From Thiocystis minor (lineage in GTDB: Bacteria; Pseudomonadota; Gammaproteobacteria; Chromatiales; Chromatiaceae), in the NCBI RefSeq assembly GCF_016653465.1, contig NZ_NHSQ01000135.1, positions 1-32,779 on the forward strand: 32,779 nt of DNA. Direction: 5' to 3'. How positions within the stretch are numbered: the first letter of the stretch is position 1; the number at the start of each line of letters is the position of its first letter. Below the pieces are notes generated by a model. It was not told where the DNA came from and made no database searches. It worked only from the letters and a program-made list of their open reading frames with translations. A program made the translations under genes and the position numbers. This document shows, piece by piece, positions 6,744-15,321 of the stretch.

Positions 6744-7967
6744 TCATGAGGAACGCCGGGGGCTTTGCGGGGTAGTGGTCTGCATCGCGGTCGACGTCAG
6801 CGCGCGCATGCGCTGCACTGCCGCGACGATGCTGTTGACTGCGGCGGAGACTTCATCGACGGTTTGGTAACGGCTAAAACTGACACGCACCGCGCCATTG
6901 AGGGCGTCGCCTTCCACGCCCATTGTCCGCAAGACGGCGGACGGTTCGACGGTGCCGGACGCACAGGCGGACCCGGAGGCGATAGCAAGGTCGGGCGCAA
7001 GTTGGTTGATCAGCGCATCGCTGCCGATCCCGTCGATGGAGAGATTGACGATGTAGGGCGAACTCCGCGCGGGATCGCCGTGTACTCGATAGGTCAGATG
7101 GGCGGCGAGCTGTTCCAGAAACTGGCGCTTCAATTGCGCGACCCATGCCAGATCGGTCTCCCGACGGCGCGCCGCCAGTGTCAGCGCGCGACTCAGACCG
7201 ATGATCTGATGCGTGGGGAGTGTGCCGGGACGCAGGCCGAATTCCTGCCCGCCGCCATACATCAGCGGCTGTAGCCGGAGCTGACGGCGGTTGCGGACGA
7301 TCAGACAACCGATTCCTTTGGGTCCATGAAATTTGTGAGCCGAGAGCGCGAGCAGATCAATGGGAGTCTTTTCAAGATCGATGGCAAATTTCCCGGCGGA
7401 TTGCGCGGCGTCGACATGCAGAAGCATGCCGACCTCGGAGGCCAACGCCGCCATCTCGTCGATGGGCTGCATAACGCCGGTTTCGTTGTTGATGTGCTGG
7501 ATGGAGATCAACAGGGTGTCCGTCCGCACGGCCTGCCGCACCGTCTCGGGTTCGATCCAGCCGGCGCGGTTGGGCGGGAGACGGGTAATCTCGAAGCCGT
7601 CGCGTTCGAGTGCGGCGCAGCAGGCCAGAACGGATTGATGTTCGATGGCCGAGACGATCAGATGCCGCCCCTGGTCGACATGGGCGCGCGCCACGCCTTG
7701 CAGGGCCAGATTGTTGGCTTCGGTGGCGCCGGAGGTAAAAATGACCTCGTCGGATTCGCAGCCGAATTCGGCGGCAATCTCGGCGCGGGCGGCGCCAACG
7801 ACCGCCGCCGCGCGCTGACCTAGCCAGTGAGCCGTTGAGGAGGGATTTGCGTCAACGCCTTGAAGATGCGCGACCATGCGCACCAGCACCTCGGGCGCCA
7901 GCGCGGTGGCGGCGGCGTTGTCGAAATAGAGAGGGCCGGGCGCATGTCGTTCCTGATTCGTCACCAC
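6744..7967 (-). CDS. sspA: SspA, cysteine desulfurase (DndA/NifS/IscS family)
   Basis: This 407-aa PLP enzyme takes sulfur from L-cysteine as a persulfide. Key residues are visible: H110 in SAIEHQSV, the PLP lysine K212 in SAHKFHGPKG, D186/Q189 in HVDAAQSAGK, and the catalytic C335 in ASGSACASG followed by VLRTMG. The GTG at 7967 (or the next codon, also GTG) is preceded by GGAGAGG, a good ribosome site. It is the first gene of the minus-strand unit sspABC. The position directly before a DUF4007 gene, and the absence of iscU/iscR/hscBA, argue that it serves DNA phosphorothioation rather than housekeeping Fe-S assembly, though moonlighting is possible. Confidence 0.85.
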   Translation of the reverse strand: MVTNQERHAPGPLYFDNAAATALAPEVLVRMVAHLQGVDANPSSTAHWLGQRAAAVVGAARAEIAAEFGCESDEVIFTSGATEANNLALQGVARAHVDQGRHLIVSAIEHQSVLACCAALERDGFEITRLPPNRAGWIEPETVRQAVRTDTLLISIQHINNETGVMQPIDEMAALASEVGMLLHVDAAQSAGKFAIDLEKTPIDLLALSAHKFHGPKGIGCLIVRNRRQLRLQPLMYGGGQEFGLRPGTLPTHQIIGLSRALTLAARRRETDLAWVAQLKRQFLEQLAAHLTYRVHGDPARSSPYIVNLSIDGIGSDALINQLAPDLAIASGSACASGTVEPSAVLRTMGVEGDALNGAVRVSFSRYQTVDEVSAAVNSIVAAVQRMRALTSTAMQTTTPQSPRRSS

Positions 7968-8170
7968 GTAACCCTCTCCGTCATCAATGTGACGTCCAAG
8001 ACGATCACGCCTCTTCAGAAGCGTGGGTGCGTCTATCGAACCCTACCGGTCGGGCAGCTTACCACCCTCGCACAGGACTCCTGATTGATTTCCGACAATC
8101 CGACGATCTTTTCATGACACGGATAGTCGTTGCGCGAGAGCTGGATCGCGATGCGCCGGAGACCTGTCTA
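7968..8170 (-). other. Noncoding leader upstream of the ssp operon
   Basis: This 203-base gap separates the uup stop from the sspA start, both on the minus strand. It presumably holds the ssp promoter. I see no convincing sigma70 pair, no rho-independent terminator for uup and no strong operator palindrome, so transcription may also enter from uup. Confidence 0.5.
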
Positions 8171-10072
8171 TCACCGCCCCTCCAGCGTCTCCCAACGGGC
8201 ATACGCCTCCTCCAGCGCCGCGTCCACGACCTCCAGCCGGGCCTTGACTTTCGCGACCTCGCCCCCGTCCGCCTGATAGAGCGCGGGATCGGCCATGCGC
8301 GCGTGGAGATCCGACTGTTCCTGCTCCAGCGACTCGATGCGCGCCGGCAGTTCGGCCAGTTCGCGGGTTTCCTTGAAACTCAACTTGTCCGCGCCGCGCT
8401 TGGGCTTGGCGGTCTCCGGGCCGGATTCCGCGGGTTTCGGCTTGGTCTCGGCGGGTCGGACAGGGGCGACCGGGGCTGGACGCTGGCGCAACCAGTCCTC
8501 GTAACCGCCGACGTAATCGTTCACCCGCCCGTCGCCCTCGAACACCAGGGTGCTGGTGACGACATTGTCCAGCATGACGCGGTCATGACTGACCAGCAGC
8601 AGGGTGCCGGCGAATTGCACCAGTAACTCCTCCAGCAATTCGAGCGTCTCGGTGTCGAGATCGTTGGTCGGCTCGTCGAGCACCAGCAGATTGGCCGGGC
8701 GGGTGAACAGCTTGGCCAGCAGCAGTCGATTGCGCTCGCCGCCGGACAAGGCATTGACCGGCTGGCGCGCGCGCTCGGGCGTGAAGAGGAAATCCTTAAG
8801 GTACGAGAGGACGTGCCGCGATTGACCATCGATCTCGATCTGATCGCTGCCGCCGGCCACGTTGTCCTGCACGCTCTTTTCCAGATCGAGCTGGGCGCGC
8901 AATTGGTCGAAATAGGCGACCTGCAGATTGGTGCCGCGCTGGATGCGTCCGCCTTGGGGCTCCAGATCGCCCAGCAGCAGCTTGAGCAGGGTGCTCTTGC
9001 CGACGCCGTTGGGGCCGATGATGCCGATCTTGTCGCCGCGCAGAATCAGGGTGCTGAAGTCGCGGATGACCGGTTGGTCGCTCCAGCCGTAGGTCACGCC
9101 CTCGGCCTCCACCACCAGTTTGCCCGAACGCTCCGCGTCGCTCACCCGAAGGCGCGCGGTGCCCTGTTGCTCGCGCCGCTCGCGCCGCTCCTCGCGTAGC
9201 GCCTTGAGCGCGCGCACCCGGCCCTCGTTGCGGGTTCGCCGCGCCTTGACGCCCTGACGGATCCACACCTCCTCCTCGGCCAGTTTACGGTCGAATTGCT
9301 CGACCGCCATCGACTCGGCGTGCAGACGCTCTTCGCGGCGGCGCAGATAGTTGGCGTAGTCGCCGGGCCAGTCGGTGATGCGCCCGCGATCGATTTCCAG
9401 AATCCGGGTCGCGACCCGTTGCAGAAAGCGCCGATCATGGGTGACGAATAGCAGCGAACCGGGAAAATCCAGCAGAAACTCTTCGAGCCAATTGATGGAT
9501 TCGATATCCAGATGGTTGGTCGGCTCGTCGAGCAGCAGCAGATCGGGCTCGATGACGAGCGCGCGGGCCAGCAGCACGCGGCGTTGAAGACCGCCCGAGA
9601 GCGACTGGAACTGGGCTTCGGCATCCAGCCCGAGCCGCGTGATGACCCGCTCGGTGCGCCGCTCGATCTCCCAGCCGTTGCGGTCTTCCAACTGCTGCTG
9701 AACGCGCGCCAAGCGGTCAAGTTCGCCCTCGCTGGCACTGGCGCCGAGACCATGGGACAGCCTGAAATATTCCTGCACCAAACCGCCAAGGTCGCCCAGT
9801 CCATCCGCGACCACCTCGAAGACCGTGGCGTCAGTCTGTTCGCGCGGAATCTCCTGGGCCAGCTTGGCGATGGTCACGCCCTGCACGACCCGGACCTGGC
9901 CGCCGTCGGCCTGGATCTCGCCGGCGATGATGCGCAGCAGCGTGGATTTGCCGGCTCCGTTGCGGCCGATCAAACAGATCCGCTCGCCCCGGTCGATGGT
10001 CAAGGTGACATCCTCCAACAGCGGCGGCTGACCATAGGAGAGGGAGATCGAATCGAGATTGAGCAGTGGCAT
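8171..10072 (-). CDS. uup: ABC-F ATPase, Uup type
   Basis: This 633-aa soluble protein has two ATP-binding cassettes: Walker A GRNGAGKST (residues 36-44), signature LSGGLQRR and LLLLDEPTNHLD (~178-189); then Walker A GPNGVGKST (353-361), signature LSGGERNR and LVLDEPTNDLD. Between them is the arginine-rich interdomain linker (EEVWIRQGVKARRTRNEGR) typical of ABC-F proteins. A C-terminal extension with a charged region and a coiled-coil-like segment (SLEQEQSDLHARMADPALY) matches the DNA-binding coiled coil of Uup. ABC-F proteins act on ribosomes; Uup also affects transposon excision and branched-DNA metabolism. The ATG at 10072 has AAGGAAA upstream. It is divergent from the FNR-like regulator. 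Uup is chosen over EttA/YheS because of the C-terminal domain and LSGGLQRR. Confidence 0.9.
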   Translation of the reverse strand: MPLLNLDSISLSYGQPPLLEDVTLTIDRGERICLIGRNGAGKSTLLRIIAGEIQADGGQVRVVQGVTIAKLAQEIPREQTDATVFEVVADGLGDLGGLVQEYFRLSHGLGASASEGELDRLARVQQQLEDRNGWEIERRTERVITRLGLDAEAQFQSLSGGLQRRVLLARALVIEPDLLLLDEPTNHLDIESINWLEEFLLDFPGSLLFVTHDRRFLQRVATRILEIDRGRITDWPGDYANYLRRREERLHAESMAVEQFDRKLAEEEVWIRQGVKARRTRNEGRVRALKALREERRERREQQGTARLRVSDAERSGKLVVEAEGVTYGWSDQPVIRDFSTLILRGDKIGIIGPNGVGKSTLLKLLLGDLEPQGGRIQRGTNLQVAYFDQLRAQLDLEKSVQDNVAGGSDQIEIDGQSRHVLSYLKDFLFTPERARQPVNALSGGERNRLLLAKLFTRPANLLVLDEPTNDLDTETLELLEELLVQFAGTLLLVSHDRVMLDNVVTSTLVFEGDGRVNDYVGGYEDWLRQRPAPVAPVRPAETKPKPAESGPETAKPKRGADKLSFKETRELAELPARIESLEQEQSDLHARMADPALYQADGGEVAKVKARLEVVDAALEEAYARWETLEGR

Positions 10073-10140
10073 CGGGTTTCCTTAGGGGTAAGCACGGGCG
10101 ACGCCATCCGGTTGCGTCCGAACGGCGGTGCATGACTGAT

Positions 10141-10169
10141 TTGCGATTTCGCAATGAGGCGATGATAAT
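10141..10169 (+). promoter_or_regulatory. Predicted promoter of the FNR-like gene with an overlapping palindrome
   Basis: TTGCGA at 10141-10146 and GATAAT at 10164-10169 are separated by 17 bases, a good sigma70-like pair. The -35 is part of a 14-base palindrome TTGCG-ATTT-CGCAA (10141-10154), which has the 5-4-5 geometry of CRP/FNR family sites. It may be an autoregulatory operator; this is inference. Confidence 0.5.
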
Positions 10170-10261
10170 TGTTTCTCTACACGCCTGATCCGGCAAATAG
10201 GGCATCCTGCACCTGACATGCCCGCAGGCAGACTCGGTTTTTCAGGAATGACCTTAACCCG

Positions 10262-10969
10262 ATGGCGAAAAGTGTGACATTACGGGATGCCTGGTCCGGC
10301 GAGGCAAACTGCCAAAATTGCTCGCTCCGAACCTCGGTTCTCTTTGCTGGGCTGCAAGAGTCCGACTTCGAGCGCATTCACGACCCCATCGACCAGTTCA
10401 CGCTGAAGCCTGGGACGAGCCTCTACCGTGCCGGCGACACCGGCGACCACATGTTCACGGTCCGCGCCGGTGCCCTGAAGCTGGTCCAGTATCTGCCGGA
10501 CGGGAGTCAGCGCATCGTGCGCATCGTGCGCGCGACCGACGTGCTGGGCCTGGAGGCAATTCTTGACGATGCCTACCACCATGATGCGATCGCGCTGCAT
10601 GTCACCGAAGTCTGCCGCTTTCCGGCGCGGCTGGTGCGTGACCTGGGACGCGAAAACCCGGACCTGCATCACGAACTCATGACGCGCTGGCAACGTGCCT
10701 TGACCGAGGCCGATGCCTGGCTGACCGAACTCTCCACCGGCGCGGCGCGCCAACGGGTCGCGCGCCTGCTGCTGCGCCTGGTACTGGATCGCGAAACCAG
10801 CGAGTGTAACCTCTTCAGCCGCGAGGACATGGGCGCCATGCTCGGCGTGACCACCGAAACCACCAGCCGCACCATCGCCGAATTCAAGCGTCAGAGTCTC
10901 TTGGTCGAAACCGCGCCCAACCTTTTTTTGCTCGATATTCCCAATCTGCGCCGCATTGCCGAGGATTGA
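10262..10969 (+). CDS. CRP/FNR-family transcription regulator, FNR-like
   Basis: The 235-aa product has an N-terminal cysteine pair (ANCQNCSLR, C17 and C20), a cyclic-nucleotide-binding-like beta barrel (about 35-130, with AGDTGDHMFTVRAGALKL), a dimer helix, and a C-terminal winged helix with FSREDMGAMLGVTTETTSRTIAEF. The E..SR pattern in TTETTSR is that of the FNR recognition helix for TTGAT half sites. A cysteine equivalent to FNR C122 is present (C118, EVCRFP), but the residue matching FNR C29 is a valine (V26). Only three of four cluster ligands are therefore seen, making a normal oxygen-sensing 4Fe-4S cluster uncertain. It is divergent from uup and precedes the DUF6858/NifX-like genes and cydABX, all plausible low-oxygen targets. 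I do not give a gene name because it could be Fnr, Anr or a divergent relative. Confidence 0.88.
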   Translation: MAKSVTLRDAWSGEANCQNCSLRTSVLFAGLQESDFERIHDPIDQFTLKPGTSLYRAGDTGDHMFTVRAGALKLVQYLPDGSQRIVRIVRATDVLGLEAILDDAYHHDAIALHVTEVCRFPARLVRDLGRENPDLHHELMTRWQRALTEADAWLTELSTGAARQRVARLLLRLVLDRETSECNLFSREDMGAMLGVTTETTSRTIAEFKRQSLLVETAPNLFLLDIPNLRRIAED

Positions 10970-10996
10970 CGCCATTCCGTCTCCGGGATGTTGAGT

Positions 10997-11010
10997 TTGA
11001 CTGATTTCAA
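10997..11010 (+). promoter_or_regulatory. FNR-type binding site upstream of the DUF6858 gene
   Basis: TTGAC-TGAT-TTCAA matches the FNR consensus TTGAT-N4-ATCAA in geometry and in 8 of 10 half-site bases. It lies 128 bases before the ATG at 11138. If centred at -41.5 it would place transcription start near 11045, with a weak TACTCT at 11033-11038 as the -10. The neighbouring regulator is an obvious candidate binder. Confidence 0.55.
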
Positions 11011-11137
11011 TGCCGCGCGCCGGAACAACTCGTACTCTCCATCTGTTTTGTCGCTCACGGCCGCGAGTTCATCCACAACCGCCGGCGACAGGAACGAGGT
11101 AACCGCCAGAATCCAATCGTCGTCGATGGAGATCGTC

Positions 11138-11545
11138 ATGAAACAAAGCCTCACGCTCGCGGAATACCCGCTGTTCACCCTGGAGATCGAGCGCGAGGAG
11201 ACCCGTTTCGATTCGGTCGACGCGATCTGCGCCTATTTCCGGGCCTGTATCGAGTCGCATCGCGGGGCGGAGTTCATCGCCGAGTTCGACCATTACGCGC
11301 ACACCAAATCCCTCCCGGAAGGCCAGATCGGCGAAGGGATTCTCGCCGCCAAGAATGTCGTTTTCTGTCTGGGAATCGCACTACCGAATCCGCATCTTCT
11401 CGCCGACCGCCCGAGATCCATTGGCGTCGCCGAGACCGATCAGGGTTTCCTGATTACCTTTCTGGAAGCCCCCATGCCGGTGGTCAACGCCGCCATGGAA
11501 GACTGGGCGCTGGGACTCTGCGACCGACCGCGGACGGCAACCTGA
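11138..11545 (+). CDS. DUF6858-type small protein of unknown function
   Basis: The 135-aa product begins MKQSLTLAEYPLFTLEI and contains DAICAYFRACIESH, AEFDHYAHTKSLPEGQI, AAKNVVFCLGIALPNP and RPRSIGVAETDQGFLITF. From memory this pattern belongs to the DUF6858 family, without known activity. I chose the ATG at 11138 because GGAG lies 8 bases upstream and family similarity starts there; the frame is open back to 10988 but that part overlaps the FNR-type site. No signal peptide is seen. It is followed 31 bases later by the NifX-like gene, so the two probably form an operon, perhaps controlled by the adjacent FNR-like protein. Confidence 0.72.
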   Translation: MKQSLTLAEYPLFTLEIEREETRFDSVDAICAYFRACIESHRGAEFIAEFDHYAHTKSLPEGQIGEGILAAKNVVFCLGIALPNPHLLADRPRSIGVAETDQGFLITFLEAPMPVVNAAMEDWALGLCDRPRTAT

Positions 11546-11576
11546 CTCTTCAACCCTTCAGCCCTGGAACCACCCC

Positions 11577-11972
11577 ATGCGCATCGCCGTCACCAGCCAG
11601 AACTTTCGCACCATCACCGGCCATGCCGGCAAGAGCAGACGCTTTCTCATCCTGGAAGCCGATGGCGTGAGCGCCCCGGTGGAGATCGACCGGCTGGATC
11701 TGCCCATGGACCTGTCGCTGCACGACTATCATGGCGACGATCATCCGCTGTTCGAGCTGCAACTCGACGCCATTGTCACCCAGGGCGCGGGCCAGGGCTT
11801 CATCCAGCGGCTGTCGCGTCATGGCATCCGGGTGCATACGACCAGCGCCACCGATCCAGTCGAGGCCGTCAACGCCATCGCGACGGGGAAAGCGCTGCCC
11901 GTCGCCGCGCCGCATGACCACGACCACGCACCTGACCGTCCGCGCATGACGCTCTCCCCCGACACGCATTGA
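11577..11972 (+). CDS. NifX/NafY-like dinitrogenase iron-molybdenum cofactor-binding domain protein
   Basis: The 131-aa protein opens MRIAVTSQNFRTITGHAGK and has GAGQGFIQRLSRHGIRVHT followed by DPVEAVNAIATGKAL, the fold signature of the NifB-C/NifX/NafY domain, which binds FeMo-co precursors or related metal clusters. The C-terminus is histidine-rich (APHDHDHAPD), suggesting extra metal binding. Its ATG at 11577 has only a weak GGAA ribosome site. No nif genes are nearby, so it may serve another metallocluster or act as a stand-alone accessory protein. It lies between the DUF6858 gene and cydA. Confidence 0.78.
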   Translation: MRIAVTSQNFRTITGHAGKSRRFLILEADGVSAPVEIDRLDLPMDLSLHDYHGDDHPLFELQLDAIVTQGAGQGFIQRLSRHGIRVHTTSATDPVEAVNAIATGKALPVAAPHDHDHAPDRPRMTLSPDTH

Positions 11973-12222
11973 TCTCGCCCCGAGCAGCAGCCACCCGGAA
12001 CCCCCGACGATGCGAGTCGTTTTGATGGGGGTATAAAAAGATGCTGCGCTACACTTTGCTTCGGGTCATTCCTGACAACTCCGTTATGGCTTACCCTCTC
12101 GCGGTGGAACATCCGGCATGACGCGCGAGACGCCGCGCCAAACACAGGCTCGGCGCTACACAAACACCGCCGGATCGTGACTTATCTCTCTTACTTGACG
12201 GCTTGGATCAGGAGAATCGTTC
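11973..12222 (+). promoter_or_regulatory. Region upstream of cydA
   Basis: This 250-base noncoding stretch must hold the cyd promoter. A TATAAA at 12032-12037 lies just after an FNR-like half site TTGAT at 12022-12026, but there is no good -35 and no second half site, so I propose only an activated promoter here. AGGAGA about 8 bases before the cydA ATG is a clear ribosome site. Confidence 0.35.
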
Positions 12223-13827
12223 ATGCTCGACAGCGCCATGGTTGAACTCTCGCGATGGCAGTTCGCCAGTACCGCGATGTATCACTTCCTGTTCGTTCCC
12301 CTGACACTGGGGCTCTCCTGGATCCTGGTGATCATGGAAAGCGTCTATGTCATGACCGGACGGGAAATCTACCGTGACATGACCAAGTTCTGGGGCAAAC
12401 TCTTCGGTATTAACTTTGCCCTCGGGGTGACCACCGGACTCACGATGGAGTTCCAGTTCGGCACCAACTGGGCCTATTACAGCCACTATGTCGGGGATGT
12501 CTTCGGCGCCCCGCTCGCCATCGAGGGTCTGATGGCGTTCTTCCTGGAGTCCACCTTCATCGGGCTCTTCTTCCTCGGCTGGGAGCGCCTGTCCAAGCGT
12601 CAGCATCTGGCCGTCACCTTCCTGATGGCCTTTGGCTCGAACCTCTCCGCGCTCTGGATTCTGATCGCCAACGGCTGGATGCAGAATCCGGTCGGCTCCG
12701 AATTCAGTTTCGAGACCATGCGCATGGAAATGACCAGCTTCGGCGAACTGCTGATGAACCCGGTCGCTCAGGTCAAGTTCGTGCACACCGTCGCCGCCGG
12801 CTATGTGACCGCCACCATGTTCGTGCTCGGCATCAGCGCCTGGTACATGCTGAAGGGACGCGATCTGGCCTTTGCCAAACGCTCCTTCTCGGTCGCCGTC
12901 GGTTTCGGACTGGCATCGATCCTCTCGGTCATCCTGCTCGGCGACGAGTCCGGCTACGAGGTGGGCGACATCCAGCGGGTGAAGCTCGCAGCGATCGAGG
13001 CCGAATGGGAGACCGAGAAGGCGCCCGCCGCCTTCACCATCTACGGCAACCCGAGCAACGAGGACGAGGAGACGCACAATGCCATCAAGGTGCCCTGGCT
13101 GCTCGGACTGATCGCCACCCGCTCGCTCGACACCGAGGTCAAGGGACTGAAAGACCTGATGGTCGATCACGAGGTGCGCATTCGCAGCGGCATGGTCGCC
13201 TATGAATACCTGGAGCGTCTGCGCAGCGGCGAGGACACCCCCGGCAACCGCGCCAGCTTCGAGGATCATAAGGACGATCTGGGCTATGGCCTGCTGTTGA
13301 AGCCCTATACCGAGAATCCGGCCCAGGCCACCGAGGAACAGATCCAGATGGCGGTCAAGGATTCCATCCCCGAAGTCGCGCCCATCTTCTGGGCCTTCCG
13401 GGTCATGGTCGGGGCCGGCGTCTGGATGCTGCTGCTGTTGGTGCTTGGTTTCTACTACAACGCCAAGCGCGTGATTCAGGAGAAACGCTGGCTGCTGCGT
13501 CTGTTCCTGTGGAGCATCCCGGTGCCCTGGCTCGCGGTCGAAACCGGCTGGTTCGTCGCCGAATTCGGACGGCAACCCTGGGCCATCGGCGAGGTGCTTC
13601 CGACCAGTATCGCCGCGTCGAGCCTGACCGCCACCGACCTCGTCATCAGTATGTCCGGCTTTCTCCTCTTCTATACGGTGCTCTTTATCATCGAGATGTT
13701 CCTGATGGTCAAATTCGCCCGTCAGGGACCAAGCTCGCTACATACCGGGCGTTATCATCACGAGTGCGATACCGGCCACGCAGGCGGCATGACACCCGCG
13801 ACGGCCCCTCAGAAACAGGCTGACTAG
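12223..13827 (+). CDS. cydA: Cytochrome bd oxidase subunit I
   Basis: The 534-aa membrane protein holds the three hemes and oxidises quinol while reducing oxygen to water. Heme ligands expected for CydA are visible: H21 in [14 protein letters not shown], the histidine of [13 protein letters not shown] (heme b558), and the methionine of [11 protein letters not shown]. The quinol-binding Q-loop follows [24 protein letters not shown] with conserved Lys/Glu. Length is slightly above that of the E. coli subunit (522), with a soluble C-terminal tail containing YHHECDTGH. It begins the cydA-cydB-cydX operon (cydB 11 bases downstream). It supports respiration at low oxygen, consistent with the FNR-like gene upstream. 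Confidence 0.97.
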   Translation: MLDSAMVELSRWQFASTAMYHFLFVPLTLGLSWILVIMESVYVMTGREIYRDMTKFWGKLFGINFALGVTTGLTMEFQFGTNWAYYSHYVGDVFGAPLAIEGLMAFFLESTFIGLFFLGWERLSKRQHLAVTFLMAFGSNLSALWILIANGWMQNPVGSEFSFETMRMEMTSFGELLMNPVAQVKFVHTVAAGYVTATMFVLGISAWYMLKGRDLAFAKRSFSVAVGFGLASILSVILLGDESGYEVGDIQRVKLAAIEAEWETEKAPAAFTIYGNPSNEDEETHNAIKVPWLLGLIATRSLDTEVKGLKDLMVDHEVRIRSGMVAYEYLERLRSGEDTPGNRASFEDHKDDLGYGLLLKPYTENPAQATEEQIQMAVKDSIPEVAPIFWAFRVMVGAGVWMLLLLVLGFYYNAKRVIQEKRWLLRLFLWSIPVPWLAVETGWFVAEFGRQPWAIGEVLPTSIAASSLTATDLVISMSGFLLFYTVLFIIEMFLMVKFARQGPSSLHTGRYHHECDTGHAGGMTPATAPQKQAD

Positions 13828-13838
13828 CCCCGGAGCTT

Positions 13839-14987
13839 TTGACCATGATTCTTGATTACGAAACGCTGAAATTTATCTGGTGGGTGCTGGTCGGCGTGCT
13901 CTTCATCGGCTTTGCCGTCACCGACGGCATGGACATGGGCGTCGGCACGCTGCTGCCGTTCCTGGGCAAGACCGACGACGAACGGCGCGTCATCATCAAC
14001 ACCATCGGCCCGCACTGGGACGGCAACCAGGTCTGGCTTATCACCGCCGGCGGCGCGATCTTCGCCGCCTGGCCGCTGGTCTACGCGGCGGCCTTCTCGG
14101 GCTTCTACTTCGCCATGCTGCTGGCGCTGTTCGCGCTCTTCTTCCGGCCGGTCGGCTTCGACTACCGCAGCAAGATCGAGGATAAACGCTGGCGCAACGC
14201 CTGGGACTGGGGACTGTTCGTCGGCGGCGCCGTGCCCGCGCTGGTGTTCGGAATCGCCTTCGGCAATCTGCTCCAGGGGGTTCCTTTCCATTTGGATAAC
14301 TTCCTGCGGCCCTTCTACAGCGGCGGTTTCTTTGGTCTGCTGAATCCCTTTGCCCTGCTTGCCGGTCTGATCAGTCTCGGCATGCTGACCATGCACGGCG
14401 CGATCTGGCTGCAGCTGCGCACCGCCGATCCGATCGCGTCACGGGCCAAGGTCTGGGCCAAGAAGGTCGGGTTGGCGACCATCGTCGGCTTTGCCATCGC
14501 GGGCGTGTGGATGAGTCTGGGCATCGAGGGGTTCCGGGTGGTGTCGGAGCATGTGCCCAACGCCACCCCCAACCCGCTGGATAAAGAGGTCATACAGGAG
14601 GCCGGTGCCTGGCTTGCGAACTACGGTAACCATCCCTGGACGCTGATTTTTCCGCTGCTGGGTTTCGCTGGACTGGGGCTTGGCATCCTGGGGTCGATGT
14701 CCGATCGCCCCGGACTTGGGCTGGTCGCGAGCAGTCTGGGGCTGACCGGGGTGATCATGACCGCGGGCGCGGCCATGTTCCCCTTCATCATGCCGTCGAG
14801 CACCAACCCGAACAGCAGCCTGATCGCCTGGGACGCCGTCTCCAGTCACCTGACGCTCACCGTCATGTTCTGGGCCGCGGTGATCTTTATCCCGCTGATT
14901 CTCGCCTACACCACCTGGACCTACGCCAAGATGTGGCGGCGGGTGACGGTGGAAGAGATCCAGGCGCAGGATCATCTGGCGTATTAA
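13839..14987 (+). CDS. cydB: Cytochrome bd oxidase subunit II
   Basis: The 382-aa protein matches CydB in length and landmarks: the N-terminal LKFIWWVLVGVLFIGFAVTD, the GMDMGVGTLLPFLGKTDDERR segment, IGPHWDGNQVWLITAGGAIF, and many hydrophobic helices. CydB has no heme of its own; it pairs with CydA to form the inner-membrane quinol oxidase. It follows cydA closely and is followed by cydX after 109 bases. No anomalies seen. Confidence 0.97.
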   Translation: MTMILDYETLKFIWWVLVGVLFIGFAVTDGMDMGVGTLLPFLGKTDDERRVIINTIGPHWDGNQVWLITAGGAIFAAWPLVYAAAFSGFYFAMLLALFALFFRPVGFDYRSKIEDKRWRNAWDWGLFVGGAVPALVFGIAFGNLLQGVPFHLDNFLRPFYSGGFFGLLNPFALLAGLISLGMLTMHGAIWLQLRTADPIASRAKVWAKKVGLATIVGFAIAGVWMSLGIEGFRVVSEHVPNATPNPLDKEVIQEAGAWLANYGNHPWTLIFPLLGFAGLGLGILGSMSDRPGLGLVASSLGLTGVIMTAGAAMFPFIMPSSTNPNSSLIAWDAVSSHLTLTVMFWAAVIFIPLILAYTTWTYAKMWRRVTVEEIQAQDHLAY

Positions 14988-15096
14988 TCCGCGTCCGGAC
15001 CGATCCGCGCGGTCGCGAGCCGTCGCCCGCAACCGCGCGATCACCCAAGCCGCGTCAGCCAAGATTTATTGACGACCGAATCGAGAGGAACATTCC

Positions 15097-15213
15097 ATGT
15101 GGTATTTCGCCTGGCTCTTAGGCGTCTTTCTGGCACTAGCCCTCGGAATCATCAACGTGATGTGGTATGAATCCGAACAGTGCATGGGCATGAACGACGA
15201 CCAACCGACTTGA
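15097..15213 (+). CDS. cydX: CydX, small subunit of cytochrome bd oxidase
   Basis: A 38-aa frame starting MWYFAWLLGVFLALALGII, with a single membrane helix and the diagnostic N-terminal MWYFAW of CydX, which stabilises the hemes of the CydAB complex. It lies 109 bases after cydB and has a GAGAGGAA ribosome site 6 bases before the ATG. The C-terminal tail (ESEQCMGMNDDQPT) is polar and slightly longer than in E. coli. A terminator follows immediately. Confidence 0.93.
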   Translation: MWYFAWLLGVFLALALGIINVMWYESEQCMGMNDDQPT

Positions 15214-15233
15214 CCCGTCCTTGACCGAGATAG

Positions 15234-15262
15234 AAAAAACGCGGCTTCTGGCCGCGTTTTTT
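15234..15262 (+). terminator. Rho-independent terminator after cydX
   Basis: A 12-base-pair perfect stem (AAAAAACGCGGC pairing with GCCGCGTTTTTT) with a 5-base loop starts 20 bases after the cydX stop. A-tract and T-tract flank the GC core, so it could work in both directions. Confidence 0.95.
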
Positions 15263-15321
15263 ATTGGGACGATGAAAGCGTTCAAGCGCTTTCCGAGAAA
15301 CGCGATGTTTCGGAAAATATT

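Noticed and set aside
12022-12037. Full FNR site upstream of cydA
   Set aside because: Only one half site (TTGAT) is present; the second half does not match, so only a weak regulatory note is kept.
12208-13575. 455-aa minus-strand frame opposite cydA
   Set aside because: Composition rich in H/D/Q/G with no domain; cydA on the other strand is certain.
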